Shown here: one piece after another, positions 32,091-42,898 of the stretch
Numbering within the stretch: the stretch's first letter is position 1
Layout: every line of letters begins with the position of its first letter
Assembly (NCBI GenBank): GCA_946406115.1
Contig: OX291542.1
Span: forward strand, 1,822,959 to 1,886,958
Direction of reading: 5' to 3'
Length of the DNA: 64,000 nucleotides
From: Apoda limacodes
Lineage: Eukaryota > Arthropoda > Insecta > Lepidoptera > Limacodidae
The notes under the pieces: model-generated
Databases searched by the model: none
Told to the model about the DNA's origin: nothing
Seen by the model: the letters and a program-made list of their open reading frames with translations, nothing else
Translations under genes and position numbers: made by a program

Positions 32091-33170
32091 TAAGAATACA
32101 AAGAAGTTTGCAAGAGCAGACCAGACTCCACAGCGGCACCCGTTAACAAGTATAACACATGAATCAGCCATCACTTCGCTCAACTATGTTTTAGGGAACG
32201 TAACGACCCGACGCGCATGCCACCACCGCAGAGACTTTGAGAGAGCATGACACACTCAAGCAACTCCAATAAAATTTCGATTGTATTAGTTACAATGTGT
32301 GTAGTAAAGGAACAAAATATAAATCCGATTCATATTGAGATTTACACACACAAGTTTACATTTAACATTACAGGGCGAACACACGTACTCTGAACTTAAA
32401 ACTGATTTATATTAAAAAACGGTGTATCAAAATTGATACTACTAGAAAAAATATACATATATGTATAAACTTACATAGGTACAAGTATAATAATATAGTA
32501 AAAATAGTGTTAATAACCCGCTGCAATCCGCCATCGGCCGCCCAGCGCCAGAGAGGTTCCAAATGCGAGAGGGCGCAGCACACAAACGTGCACACATACC
32601 CATATGGATACACATACTCAGAGACGTTGTATATCATAAAGTAGCCCAGATCCCACACGACAGTCCGGCAACAAATGCACACCATTTAACGTACTGTCAC
32701 TTCGGAAACAAGCCTAAGGGAAAAAGAAGTGACAAGAAACTTCCCGGGTGTACACCTGTTATCATCAATCACGCAGGAACCAGGCCAACCGAATACACAA
32801 AAGCATTTACTTTTAAAAATAACGAAATTCCATACAAACTTCCAACACTTATTGTACCCCCTTAGGGGATACATTTTCAAAAATCCAGTCTTAGTACTCA
32901 TAGACGTTATTTATTTCATTTATTTAGTTCATGTACACAAACAGAGGATACTTACAACATAGACAATACAAAAATAACAATGTACATAGGTCAAGTTTAT
33001 ATCTAGTTGAGATCTCTTACAGCAGACCCAAGAAAGTGAGAGCTATACAGAATGAGCGGGTTTATAGTAAGTATATTTAATTTATGTATACTTAAATATA
33101 GACTCATCTTCATACATAATAATTAATTATAAACCTACTCCAAATAATTCATATATTATTTATAAATCTA
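32091..33170. other. 1.1 kb without a supported gene
   Basis: A plus-strand frame of 100 codons at 32,563-32,865 is rich in His and Lys and shows no recognised motif. The minus strand 'cccctaagggggtacaataa' near 32,850 looks like an interspersed repeat. I do not call either a gene. Confidence 0.35.
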
Positions 33171-33175
33171 GACAC

Positions 33176-33250
33176 GCCAAGTATCGTTTCCAACAAACAA
33201 ATGTGTTACTGTTTCTCTTAATGATAAGCTAGATGGCGCTGTACCGGTAA
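33176..33250 (-). repeat. Copy of the segment preceding the 5S-like SINE, inverted
   Basis: On the minus strand it reads 'agcgccatctagcttatcat' and 'atttgtttgttggaaacgat', matching 3150-3213 on the plus strand. It is not followed here by the 5S-like segment. Confidence 0.65.
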
Positions 33251-33284
33251 TTTATAATAGTAATTGCTTGGCCGTCTAACACTT

Positions 33285-33590
33285 GGCCGGTGTTTATTAT
33301 TTGTTGTTATACTTTAGAGTTCACACTATTTTTCACTGCAAGTTTGAAGTTTGTGTGTCTTTCTGTTTTTACGATAGAGCAAAAATAACGAAAATGTGTT
33401 TCTTGTATGGGGTTTTGACTTTTTATTATTTGTAAGATAATCTCCCATTATATATAACACATGTTACTAAAAAAAATCAGTATGAAAGATAGAACCTTTT
33501 AATGCTTGGACAGACGAACAGATAGATAGACACCGTAGTCTTAGTAAAAGGGCTCCGTTGGCACCCTCTGGGTACGGAACCCTAAAAATG
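33285..33590 (+). mobile_element. Lepidopteran SINE-like repeat ending in 'gggtacggaaccctaaaaa'
   Basis: Starts near 'acacttggccgg' and ends with 'cagacgaacagatagataga', 'cgtagtcttagtaaaagggc' and 'gggtacggaaccctaaaaat', a tail I know from many lepidopteran genomes. Non-coding. Confidence 0.6.
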
Positions 33591-34375
33591 AATCCCAGTT
33601 TCTCTTGGTCACACCGTAGTTTCCGAACGACTGCACCAAATTTGATATACCAACCTTTTTTTGTTGTGTTCGTTATTGCTAGGGCAAGGATTTTATTAAA
33701 GACAAAAGGGTCAATTGCGAGTCAGGCTCGCGCACTAAGGGTAAACCGATTGAAATGAAATATTCGTTATTGGTTGTGCACACACTGCTACACATAAACA
33801 CGCACATCACATCGACTGCCATTAACTTATTGTAAATAAAATATCCTAATATAATATATTATAATAACTAAAATTTTAGGATATACAGAACTTGGCACCC
33901 ATAATAGATCTCAATTATTTTGTCGGCAAAGTCGACAACGACGCATATTTGTAATATTGAACTTGGCCCTCATTTCTTATTTATGTTTTTGATAGAATAT
34001 CATTACTTATAGTACAGAAATTAACATTTTATATTTATATTTATATCCACTTCCAATCATACTTCAATTTGTTATTACTTTGTTGATACTATTATTATCA
34101 ACTATTTTCAGTTTTCAGATTTTTTCCTTTATGTAAGCCTTTATGCAAAATATCAAGTTTCTAGGTCATCTGAAGGTGGGTTAGGTTTTTGATCTATACG
34201 TCAGTCAGTGAGTGAGGCAGTCAGTCATAAAAATGCCGGTTTATAAGCGTTAATATATAAATTACTGTATGAGCAACATTTATGAATTTGAATTCTAGAC
34301 AAGCTAAGGGCTTTTAATAACTTTGCAAAATGTCATATATGTAGGTTTAATAGGTTTCGAGTTGTGAAGGGGTCA
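33591..34375. other. AT-rich DNA, nothing recognised
   Basis: A 66-codon frame at 33,558-33,758 overlaps the SINE tail and is not considered a gene. Confidence 0.4.
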
Positions 34376-34541
34376 AAAGTAGAACGAAATGGTTCGTGTA
34401 ATATTACACATGGCTGCATCAGTACTTGGATGGGTGACCGCTTAGCGGCACCCTTTTTTTTGTTTGTGTTTGTAAATTACGTAAATGGTGGTAGGCACGG
34501 AACGCTCGGTGCGCGAGTCCAACTCGCACTTGGTCGGTTTT
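34376..34541 (+). mobile_element. SINE with a 5S-rRNA-like internal segment, copy 2
   Basis: 'agtacttggatgggtgaccg' at 34,421-34,440 is identical, as I recall the sequence, to the 3' domain of eukaryotic 5S rRNA. It is followed by 'cttagcggcaccc', a T-run, 'gtaaattacgtaa' and the tail 'cacggaacgctcggtgcgcg' ... 'aactcgcacttggtcgg', as in copy 1. The 5S match is longer here than at 3.2 kb. Confidence 0.7.
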
Positions 34542-34756
34542 TATACTCCTATATTATAGATTATAGAAGGCTATTAATACAATTGGAATCAATGGAAGCA
34601 CTTTCAGGATCAGTAATGAGTATTTCGACATCGTGTTTGTTTAGAAATAACCGAGTGAGATGACATGTTTTAAAATGTAAGAGTTTAAACTAATCAAATT
34701 CTAGTTTAAAAGAGATCACTTTCAGATCAGAGTATTTAATATGAATAATTTTAAAA

Positions 34757-34769
34757 TATTTATATATAT

Positions 34770-34818
<49 letters not shown>

Positions 34819-34862
34819 ATTAAGGTGGCAAACAAGCTTACGGCCCGCCTGATAGTGAAATA
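34757..34862 (-). mobile_element. (TA)n microsatellite fused to a 48-bp LINE-A 3' end
   Basis: A run of about 25 TA units (34,757-34,815) leads directly into 'taccattaaggtggcaaaca' and 'ggcccgcctgatagt'. The microsatellite occupies the position of the LINE-A A-tail. Confidence 0.75.
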
Positions 34863-35570
34863 TAGTAATTTTGTTTTAAAACATTCTAGTTGATAGCTGA
34901 CACAAATGAAGGACATTGGCTGACGTTTATAAAATTGGAAATAAAAAAGTAACGATTTAATTAAAATAACAAAGATAACTACTTAGTTGTTAAGTATAAA
35001 GTAAACAAGTATTAAGTCAAAACACTTTTATTCAAAAAGATTTTTTGTTATTATTTTATTTTGTTATTATATTTTTATATAATTATTGAGACGTCGCCGA
35101 CGTTTGTCGAATGTGGGCCGGACTTCTGTTTGTAAAGTTCAGTTTTGGTTCGTTTCGTAGATTTCCTCATTTCAGAACATTTCATGCAGATTGTTGCATT
35201 TCGTAGCGCCTTTTAAGTATAAATTCCCATTAAATATTCTGTCTGCTTGTTTGTCACTTTATATCAAAAAGAACACGACAACGTGGGAAAAGAATCCTTT
35301 CATAAGAATTCCCAGAGACCATACAACTCACGGTTTTATCAATGACTCGCCTACTATTCGCGTCTTATCTTATAGTAAGATATGTTCTTTTGCCTTTCAA
35401 GTACACGCGTATTCAGGGTTGTCGGTTTGCGTGTGGATCATGTGAAATTTTATAATGTAGGTAACAAACAGCAAAATATTATACAGTGGATTTTTTAAAA
35501 TATTTCGCATTTGTATGCATTAAGGTATAATGGCTGCACCAAAAATTGCACAATCATTTGAAAAACTGTG
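34863..35570. other. AT-rich DNA, nothing recognised
   Basis: An 84-codon plus-strand frame at 35,191-35,445 has no recognised similarity or splice context. Confidence 0.4.
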
Positions 35571-35572
35571 TT

Positions 35573-35810
35573 GAATGCCTAGTTAGCAGTGTGGCCGGCT
35601 GCTGCACAGAGGGTTTGTGTTCAATTCCCGCACTGGACAAACAATTATGTTTTATGAAAACATTTGTGTGTCTTGAGTCTGGGTGTATTAATAAATGATA
35701 TGTATTTACAAAAAAGTAATATATGTATTTGTATCCGTTGTCTAGTATCCATAATACAGGCTTCGCTTACTGTGGAGGCAGACAGCGCTGTGTGTAATGT
35801 AAAAAAAATA
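35573..35810 (+). mobile_element. tRNA-derived SINE
   Basis: The head carries 'gcctagttagcagtgtgg' (A-box position) and 'gggtttgtgttcaattcccg' (B-box position, 35,611-35,630). The body has 'tgtgtcttgagtctgggtgt', 'atgtatttgtatccgttgtc', 'tagtatccataatacaggct' and 'tcgcttactgtggaggcaga', the standard order for lepidopteran tRNA-SINEs. It ends in an A-rich tail near 35,800-35,820. Confidence 0.8.
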
Positions 35811-35956
35811 TTTATAAAAAAAACCTAACACTGATTTAAAATAATCCATTTAATAATAGTATATATTTACTTTAGCCAAAAAATCCAAAGGTACAAAAAG
35901 TCATACAAAATATGAATAAAAATAAGACATAAAAGGCAAACAAAAAATAATAATCT

Positions 35957-36062
35957 GTTATTACCTCTAACCAACTCTTTTTGGCAGAAATTAACATTGT
36001 TTACATTGTATTGACGATTCAAAAGTGTTCTTAATTAATAACCTATTTGAATAAATATTGTT
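35957..36062 (+). mobile_element. LINE-B-type 3' end fragment, forward
   Basis: 'ctctttttggcagaaattaa' ... 'gtattgacgattcaaaagtg' ... 'tatttgaataaatattg' is the reverse orientation of the 31.5-kb fragment. It shows the 3' UTR only. Confidence 0.6.
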
Positions 36063-36069
36063 TGATTGT

Positions 36070-37333
36070 TTAATAATATACAAATATTAAGAACCACTTT
36101 CGGTTCTCATCTCGAAGAATAGAAATCCAGTATTTATATATAGCGAGACCTGTACTAATCATTTGCAGTAGGTTATTATTAGAACAGCGGAACCTCTCCC
36201 CAACAAACGCCACACGAGACATGACAAAAGTCTGGCACTCCCGCCTCAGCAAACATGCTTGATGCGCTACAATAAGGCGGCCGACGCATAAGAGTGTTTG
36301 TGAGTGAGTAACGATTTACGCGAAATATTAAACCAGAGCTGGCAAGTGTAGGAACACAAGCAAAAGGCATTGAACAATGTCAACCTAACCCAACCACTAC
36401 ACCTTATAAAACTACGTGCAATCATGATGCACCGAACCGAGAGGGCCCGTCTCTTCCGCTCGATGTCTAAGTCATCCCTAAGATCAGGCGTAAGTATATG
36501 CCCCAAATATCTGACTCGATCCCCTATTCGAACCACTACTCCATCTAACTTCAGTTCGGGTACATTCTCCGGACCCCTTTCCGACCTAAAAACCATAAGT
36601 TCTGTCTTCTTAGTTTTATATTTTAGTCCATGCGCATAAATAGCAGGCGAGCAGCACCAAATCGTCTGCATAGCAAAAGCTGTTAACACAAACACCCCCT
36701 ATATGACAACCTACATCGCCCTCAACTCCTCGATTAAACCATTGATGTAAACATTAAAGAGATCCCTCCTTGGCGAACACCGCACTAGAACCTGTAACGT
36801 CCATCCCCATCTGACACAGTTCGTCTGACCCGCATACCAGTATCTCAACATATCCATTACATTAGTCGAAATACCTGATGCTAGCAATTTGGTCCAAAGA
36901 ATTTCATAATTCACCGTAGTGTCACGACTTTTATAGCAATTAACGATATATTTAAGGCTCATTTTTGCTGAGTCCGTTGAGAAACCAGGACAGAAGCCAA
37001 ACTGTGTGTCGTCAATCTGTATATTATGAAGAAATTCAGGCTGCAGTAGCCTCTCCCACACTTTCCCTATAATCATGGTCCCGGAAAAATGGGTCGATAG
37101 TTCGTACTATTACTTAGGTCGCCCGTCTACTTTTTAGGCACAGGAATAACGATTGTCTTTATCATGTCCGATATACAATATATATATCTCCCACATAAGG
37201 TAAAACTTGCCATCTTCGAGAATAAAGCATCACCCGCATAGAGTATGGGTTCTATACTTAGGTCGGCATGTCCTGGCGATTTACCACGCTTCATTCTACG
37301 CACAGCAGTGGCGACATCACCAGGACTTAACAA
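36070..37333 (-). pseudogene. LINE-C: non-LTR reverse transcriptase pseudogene
   Basis: The minus strand shows RMKRGKSPG (about 37,270), then DTQFGFCPGFSTDSAKM and VNYEILWTKLLASGI. FNVYINGLIEEL follows at about 36,715-36,750. YKTKKTELMVFRSERGPENV comes next, then DRVRYLGHILTPDLRDDLDI, LFNAFCLCSYTCQLWF and YCSASSMFAEAGVPDF (about 36,220-36,265), and a Ser/Asn-rich end with RCSNNNLLQMIS. The catalytic Asp-Asp box region (about 36,660-36,700) is scrambled and the frame breaks at least four times. I have seen this family as short orphan RTs in Lepidoptera but cannot assign the clade. No endonuclease was seen. Confidence 0.75.
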
Positions 37334-37740
37334 TACCCCGTTTCTACAAAGTGAGAAAGATTATTCTATAGTATTAAACGAGCAATACGTATATATATTT
37401 GTTTGTTATCGTGTTCTAGTTTTTACGATTTCGATCTATCTAGGTAGGTTTCATTTCTATTTAAATTCGTTTTCTCCATATTTTCACGCACATAGTATGT
37501 TAATAAATTTCAATACAGAGATCACCTTCTAAATAAAATTAAGTACCTATTTAGTAAAAGTTTTACTTTCTATCTTAATCCCGATCACAGCTCAGTCGCC
37601 TAGCTGATTTGCTTTATGCTTCAATTTTCCCAAATTTACTCAAAAAATCAGTTGTAATTTCTATTCACAGGGATGGTGACAGAGGCTGTGTCACGAATTA
37701 TATACCGATATCTGGATTAAAAAAAAAAAATTGAAGAGAA
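37334..37740. other. AT-rich DNA, nothing recognised
   Basis: No supported feature. Confidence 0.4.
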
Positions 37741-37741
37741 A

Positions 37742-38077
37742 GTTATAAACATAAGGCTAAAAAAATACCTAGAAAAAAACTAAAAAATCTCCTAACACCT
37801 AACCAATACAGATTCAGGAAAAATACCTCAACTACCGATGCTGTGTAACATCTTACAACCTACGTGTCCAAAACTTAGGCAAAGGTTATAAAGCGAAAGA
37901 ATTTGATACAGTCTCTGTACCAATCCTAATTGAAAAACTTTCTAACAAAGGTATTCGTGGGATACCATTAAAATTGATCCATGATTACTTAATAGATAGA
38001 AAATTAACAATAGTAAACATCACTTACGGAGTTCCTCAATGGAGTATTTTAGGGCCTACTTTTTTCTAAGTCAACAT
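37742..38077 (+). pseudogene. Jockey-like RT relic, 5' part
   Basis: The forward strand gives LLTPNQYRFRKNTSTTDAV, a degraded stretch, then FDTVSVPILIEKLSNKGIRG (catalytic Asp block) and YGVPQWSILGPTFF, where the usual Gln-Gly is Gln-Trp. Frames shift twice and a stop follows. The gene continues at 38,463 after an inserted MITE. It differs from LINE-A to D. Confidence 0.7.
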
Positions 38078-38454
38078 AAGGGGTTCCCAGATTTTTTTCC
38101 CATAGACCACTTTCAAAATTTGACTGGTTTCGGTGGACCCCTGCAGCTACACTTCTACCATATTCCCAACACTTGACAAAAAATGTGAAGATTAGATCTA
38201 ACTATGTAAATTTGCTTTAAATCTAAATATGGAATATGCAAGTAACAGTCCCTGAGTTTCTTAAAATATTATCTGCCTACCTTGATACGTGAAGTCAAGC
38301 CAACATTTTAGTTCTTCACTATCGAAAGCAGATAGATTTTCGTGGACCCCTTACGAATTGTGAACCCCCATTTGTTTGTCACGCCAACGGAGACCACCGT
38401 CGAGTCTCCAGTGGACCACTGGGGGTTCCACCTGGGCCACTTTGGGAACTACTG
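38078..38454 (+). mobile_element. 377-bp hAT-type MITE inserted in the RT relic
   Basis: The left end 'aaggggttcccaga' and the right end (minus strand 'cagtagttcccaaagtgg') form imperfect terminal inverted repeats of hAT type. It is flanked by 'gtcaacat' (38,070-38,077) and 'gtctgcat' (38,455-38,462), an 8-bp direct repeat with two mismatches as expected for hAT. The RT reading resumes on the far side. Part of the same element recurs inverted at 39,640-39,785. Confidence 0.7.
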
Positions 38455-38462
38455 GTCTGCAT

Positions 38463-38722
38463 AGATGATCTGCAGACCAGTACTCCAACTACAAGACGCC
38501 TAATCGGTGAATTATGCAGATGAGACAGTTTTACTCTTCAATGGCAAGTCATGCAACGAAGTAAGAAACAGAGCTGAAAGTGGTTTTTTGACAGTAAGTA
38601 ATACACTAAACAAAAACTTGTTTACTCTTATTTTTTTATTTGTAATAATACTTAAACTGCAACTTCCTTCTCTCGCAACAAATTTAATGGCAATCCAAAA
38701 TGCAACTGTATTTCTCTTATAA
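38463..38722 (+). pseudogene. Jockey-like RT relic, 3' part (catalytic box)
   Basis: 'agatgatctgcag' restarts the RT frame after the MITE and leads to NYADETVLLF (38,511-38,540), where the second catalytic Asp of the usual Tyr-Ala-Asp-Asp is Glu. CNEVRNRAESGF and a short downstream stretch follow. It is dead by the MITE insertion, frameshifts and the altered box. Confidence 0.7.
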
Positions 38723-38732
38723 AAAAAAACGG

Positions 38733-38850
38733 CCAAGTGCGAATCGGACTCTCGTACGCAGGGTTCTGTACCATTATCTATAAAAATATCACGTTTGTTG
38801 TTTGTGAGTATAAATATGGGAGTATATATAATAAACACTTACTAATACTT
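38733..38850 (+). mobile_element. SINE-like head 'cggccaagtgcgaatcggac'
   Basis: This is the 5' part of a lepidopteran SINE-like repeat ('cggccaagtgcg...tcggactc' ... 'agggttctgtacc'). It is the reverse complement of the tail shared by the two 5S-like SINEs. It decays into AT-rich DNA after about 38,820. Confidence 0.55.
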
Positions 38851-39019
38851 AATAACTGACACGAATTAACAAAAAAATTGATTATATATGTCTTTGATTA
38901 CCTATGTATGTGTGAGTGTTTAAGCATACGTGTATGTGAGTGTCTTTGTATTTTGATATGTACCTATTTATGTAAATTGAATTAAAATGTAAAAGTAAAG
39001 ATTATTGTCTGTTTTCATA

Positions 39020-39208
39020 ATCTTTATATATATATAATTCTACTGTACGTGTGTATGTCACTGTACTCCTTCTAAACGGCTGGACCGATTTGAATGTTTT
39101 TTTTTGTATGCGTTTGGGTGGCGCCCTGGATGGTTTAGATTCACAAATAAGCCCGGCAGATGGCGCTGCAGTCGGATGCAGTACAACGTCTGCCCGGTCA
39201 GCTAGGTA
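39020..39208 (+). mobile_element. Interspersed repeat, possible Helitron-like non-autonomous element
   Basis: 'attctactgtacgtgtgtat', 'ctaaacggctggaccgattt' and the end 'acgtctgcccggtcagctag' are words of a repeat abundant in Lepidoptera. The CTAG end preceded by a GC-rich region with complementary segments resembles a Helitron 3' end, but the 5' terminus was not fixed. Confidence 0.45.
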
Positions 39209-39639
39209 CATATATATATTTAAGATTTATGTATTTAGAGACAGTTTTACAGATATTGTAGGAAGTTAGATATTGCATGTTGCATTTTTTATTAACATTA
39301 TTGTTAAATAAAGAACCGAGGAAAATAAAAAATCTTTGAAGAAATGATGTTTTTAATGTTGGTAGACTGTACTTTAAATATTTACTTTTCTTCCTACTAT
39401 AAAATTTATATTAACAGAATTAATAAATTTTTGAAAAATAAATATCTGACTGATTTTAGTTCCAAATATAATGTGTGAGTAGGGTATATTAATTCTTTTA
39501 AAGGACATGACTTTTAAAACTGCTCTTTCGCTCTTTTTAAGCTAAGCAGGAAAGTTTTAGAGGCACGTTCAACATGTGATGCAGCATTTTATTACAAACT
39601 GGCATAATATGCAATACTTAAATAGATTTTAGTAGATGT
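39209..39639. other. AT-rich DNA, nothing recognised
   Basis: No supported feature. Confidence 0.4.
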
Positions 39640-39785
39640 GGTTCACAATGTTCACAATTCGTAAGGGGTCCACGAAAATTTGTCTGCTTTCGATAGTGAA
39701 GAATTAAAATGTTGGCTTGACTTCACCTATCAAGGTAGGCAGATAATATTTTAAGAAACTCAGGGAATGTAACTTGTACGTGTTA
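39640..39785 (-). mobile_element. Partial second copy of the hAT-type MITE
   Basis: This is the reverse complement of about 38,235-38,372, including 'gtgaagtcaagccaacattt' on the minus strand. Both ends of the element are missing. Confidence 0.75.
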
Positions 39786-40756
39786 CGTTTAGTATTGCAT
39801 TTTAGCCTTCCGATTTTAATTCTTTTCTGTTTTGTTGTAGAACAGAACAGAAAATAATTGAAATCGGCAGGTCTGTGGCCTCACTTATAAACTCACACTA
39901 GCCACACAGAACTTTTAAGTACCTAACACCGAAGTTATCGATGGGCAACTGAAAGCATAAATAATAAACGAACTGGACAAAACGCATTGTCGCAATTACA
40001 CTAGGTATTTAAAGCTTTAAGAAGGGTAATTTTAACATTGCTTTTTAAATATGTTTAATTTTTTTATTGTACCTTAAGTATAAAATATTTCGTAATAAAT
40101 TATTTTGCAACCCTAAACGTATCTTTATCTTTGGTATCCTTATTTTTTTTTCGTAAATTATGCGCACTCAATGAATGAATGCCGGAAGTTACCGCGTGAT
40201 TGCTTCTTTGCCGAAAATACAGATAATAATGGGCTTAGAATTCGCACTCGGTGTTTTTTTTACCTGACACGAGTCGTAATGTAAAAAATACAATGATTGG
40301 GATTCGTGTTTTCATGCACTTCACTATACAGCTATTTCAACATTTTTTTGTCTAGGTCTTGTAGTAAAAATCACGTGCCTAGTGTACTCTTAGTTCAGAC
40401 GACAGGGTAGTAAGAGTGGTAGAAGGTGAAGATGATGATGCCCAATTCTTAAAACGGCCCATGACAGGACCCACTTGGTGACTATGTCCTAAGTCTCCTT
40501 GCTCAAAGGAGCCAAGGCCAAAACCACAAGCAACAACTAACACCTACACTATTATGCACTCTTTGATGCCCGTGTCTGCATCCGCATTCATTTTTAACTG
40601 ACTGCGTTCTAGAGGAACATGGTATTTTCCTAGGTTTATAAAAAAATCGTTAAGGTTTCTTATTACTTCCAAAGCTTACAACGGACTTTCAGATACGAAT
40701 TAACGTTTGGATGTTAACTTGATTGTTGATATCTTAAGTCAAGTCAAGCCCTTAAA
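39786..40756. other. Nearly 1 kb without a recognised feature
   Basis: About 40,430-40,540 is less AT-rich and on the minus strand reads protein-like for about 40 codons (VMGRFKNWASSS). It might be an interspersed repeat; I do not call it a gene. Confidence 0.35.
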
Positions 40757-41672
40757 TTCTTTGTAGCCAACAACTAACTACTGTGACCTTAGCGTCTCTT
40801 TGTGGCCAACAACTAACTAATGTAACCTTGGCACTTCTTTGTAGCCAACAACTGACTACTGTAACCTTGGCACTTCTTTGTAGCCAATAACTAACTACTG
40901 TTACCTAGGCACTTCTTAGTAGCCAACATCTAACAACTGTAACCTTGCACTTCTTTGTAGCCAACAACTACTGTAAACTTGGCACTTCTTTGTAGCTAAC
41001 AACCAACTACTGTAACCTTGGCACTTCCTTGTAGCCAACAACTAACTACTGTATCCTCGGCGCTTCTTTGTAGCCAATAGCTACCTACTGTAACCTTGGC
41101 ACTTCCTTGTAGCCAACTACTAACTACTGTAAACTCGGTGCTTCTTTGTAGCCAATAACTACCTACTGTAACCTTGGCAATTCTGTGTAGCCAACAACTA
41201 ACTACTGTCACCTGGGCGCTTCTTTGTAGCCAACAACTGACTACTGTAACCTTGGCACTTCTTTGTAGCCAATTACCAACTACTGTAACCTGGGCGCTTC
41301 TTTGAAGCTAACAACTAACTACTGTAACCCTGGCACTTCTTTGTAGCCAACCACTACTGTAACCTTGGCACTTCTATGTAGCTAAGAACCAACTACTGTA
41401 ACCTTGGCACTTCCTTGTAGCCAACTACTAACAACTGTAACCTCGGCGCTTCTTTGTAGCCAATAACTACCTACTGTAACCTTGGCACTTCTTCTTAGCC
41501 AACAACTGACTACTGTAACATTGGCGCTTCTTTGTAGCCAACAACTGACTACTGTATAACCTTGGCGCTTCTTTGTAGCTAAAATCTAACTACTGTAACC
41601 TTGGCACTTCTTTGTAGCCAATAACTAACTATTGTAACCTAGGCACTATTTTGTAGCCAACAACCAACTACT
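40757..41672. repeat. 39-bp satellite array, left part
   Basis: About 23 copies of a 39-bp unit containing 'aactaactactgtaacctt' and 'ggcacttctttgtagccaac'. Several copies carry small indels. Variant copies ('gcgcttctttg') alternate irregularly. The array is continuous with 42,899-43,115, the two parts being separated by LINE-D. Confidence 0.95.
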
Positions 41673-42898
41673 TATTTATTTATTTATTTATTATTACTGT
41701 TTAACCTTGTTGCTTACAGTTGTACCCATCGCAATAATAATCGCATAATTTTATTACAATTGCTTATCTAAGTTTATTATAGGTTCACATGTTGGTTTTA
41801 TAATTAATATTTTATATTATACATAGGAAAAGTTATTAAAAGTACTAAATTATTTTTAATGGGTTAGAATGTCAATTAAAAATATCATATTTATTCATAA
41901 TATCATATATATTATTTATTATTATCAATATTTATTTATTAATATTAATCCGTTATAAACATCGTCAAAGTTCGATAGTAGTGGCAGGATTAAGGGATTC
42001 AAAATAGGTGCCAGCTGTAGCGGTGAATACGGTCTCAGAGCATGAGAACAGATCGAGCTCCATTTCGGTTTGGAGAATAGCATTGAGCTGTTTGAGTGCC
42101 CTGGGGAGCGGCGCCTCTGAGAGGATGTTGGTGCGCGCTCGCGGAATTGCGAACAGTTTGCGTTGTGTCCGCGCACGCATGTACTGATCTGGAGCATGTA
42201 GGGATATCTGTGCTAGTAGTGGTGAGTTAGTGGTTTGGCCACGGATTAGTCTAAAGACGTATGTTAGTAGTGATAGGTCACGTCTTGTTTCCAGTGAACG
42301 ATATCCCACCATGCCCAGCATAAACGATGTGGGGAAGAGGTAGGGGTAATAGCCGTACATTTTTTTATATAAAAATCTTACAAAAGATTTTTGCACTTTT
42401 TCTACCTTTAATTTATATGGGTTTTCGCTTGGACTCCAGACTGCGGCGTTGGTTTCAAGTTTGCTACGCACATACGCGATGTACAATACGCATATAGCTT
42501 CGCGGGTGTCGAACGATTTTGCTTGGCGTAGCACGAAGCCTAAGCTCTTTCTGGTAGAGGTGGTCAGCTTTACCATGTGCGGATGTAAACTTAGTTGTTG
42601 GTCAAACCATGTTCCCAAGTCCTTCATTTCTGCAGTCCGTTTCAGGATGACGTCACCATTAACGGCGTAATCCCAAAGGAGTGGTTCCTGCGCTTGAGAG
42701 TACGACATAACGGCACATTTGAATACGTTTAGGGTTAATTTGTTTTTGTAGCTCCATTCTTGTATCGCATTGTGTCGTTTTTGATGTAATAAACAGTCAT
42801 TGCCAGAGCTAATGGGCATCGCTAGGTTGACGTCGTCTGCGTAGATAAGGCACACCGAATTTCGTAAAAATAGTGGAAGATCGTTGATTAAAATCAAA
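41673..42898 (-). mobile_element. LINE-D: 5'-truncated non-LTR insertion into the satellite, with target-site duplication
   Basis: 1,226 bp flanked by 'aactact' on both sides (41,666-41,672 and 42,899-42,905), a 7-bp target-site duplication of the satellite unit. The 3' end (left) is an (AAAT)n tail at 41,673-41,695. The 5' truncation falls inside the RT frame. Confidence 0.9.
41965..42897 (-). CDS. LINE-D reverse transcriptase C-terminal part, open frame of 310 codons
   Basis: The frame is open from the truncation point (42,898) to its stop at 41,965. It begins ILINDLP followed by LIYADDVNLAM with the catalytic box at about 42,832-42,843. KNKLTLNVFKCAVMSYS and LGTWFDQQL follow, then the thumb region YVRSKLETNAAVWSP and VQKSFVRFLYKKM, and ends with YFESLNPATTIEL. 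RT domains before the catalytic box are missing, so no enzyme can be made. The frame has no stop or shift, unlike nearly every other coding relic here. It is of Jockey-superfamily type and distinct from LINE-A and B. The first Met (42,897) is an accident of truncation. Confidence 0.85.
   Translation of the reverse strand: MILINDLPLFLRNSVCLIYADDVNLAMPISSGNDCLLHQKRHNAIQEWSYKNKLTLNVFKCAVMSYSQAQEPLLWDYAVNGDVILKRTAEMKDLGTWFDQQLSLHPHMVKLTTSTRKSLGFVLRQAKSFDTREAICVLYIAYVRSKLETNAAVWSPSENPYKLKVEKVQKSFVRFLYKKMYGYYPYLFPTSFMLGMVGYRSLETRRDLSLLTYVFRLIRGQTTNSPLLAQISLHAPDQYMRARTQRKLFAIPRARTNILSEAPLPRALKQLNAILQTEMELDLFSCSETVFTATAGTYFESLNPATTIEL

Noticed and set aside
32563..32865. 100-codon plus-strand frame
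   Set aside because: No recognised motif. A frame on the other strand over the same interval is equally long, and the sequence looks like an interspersed repeat.
35573..35640. Functional tRNA gene
   Set aside because: A-box-like and B-box-like words are present, but no cloverleaf with paired acceptor ends can be drawn and the SINE body follows.
40996..41211. 71-codon minus-strand frame with repeated SCWLQ/SYWLQ words
   Set aside because: It is a by-product of the 39-bp satellite.
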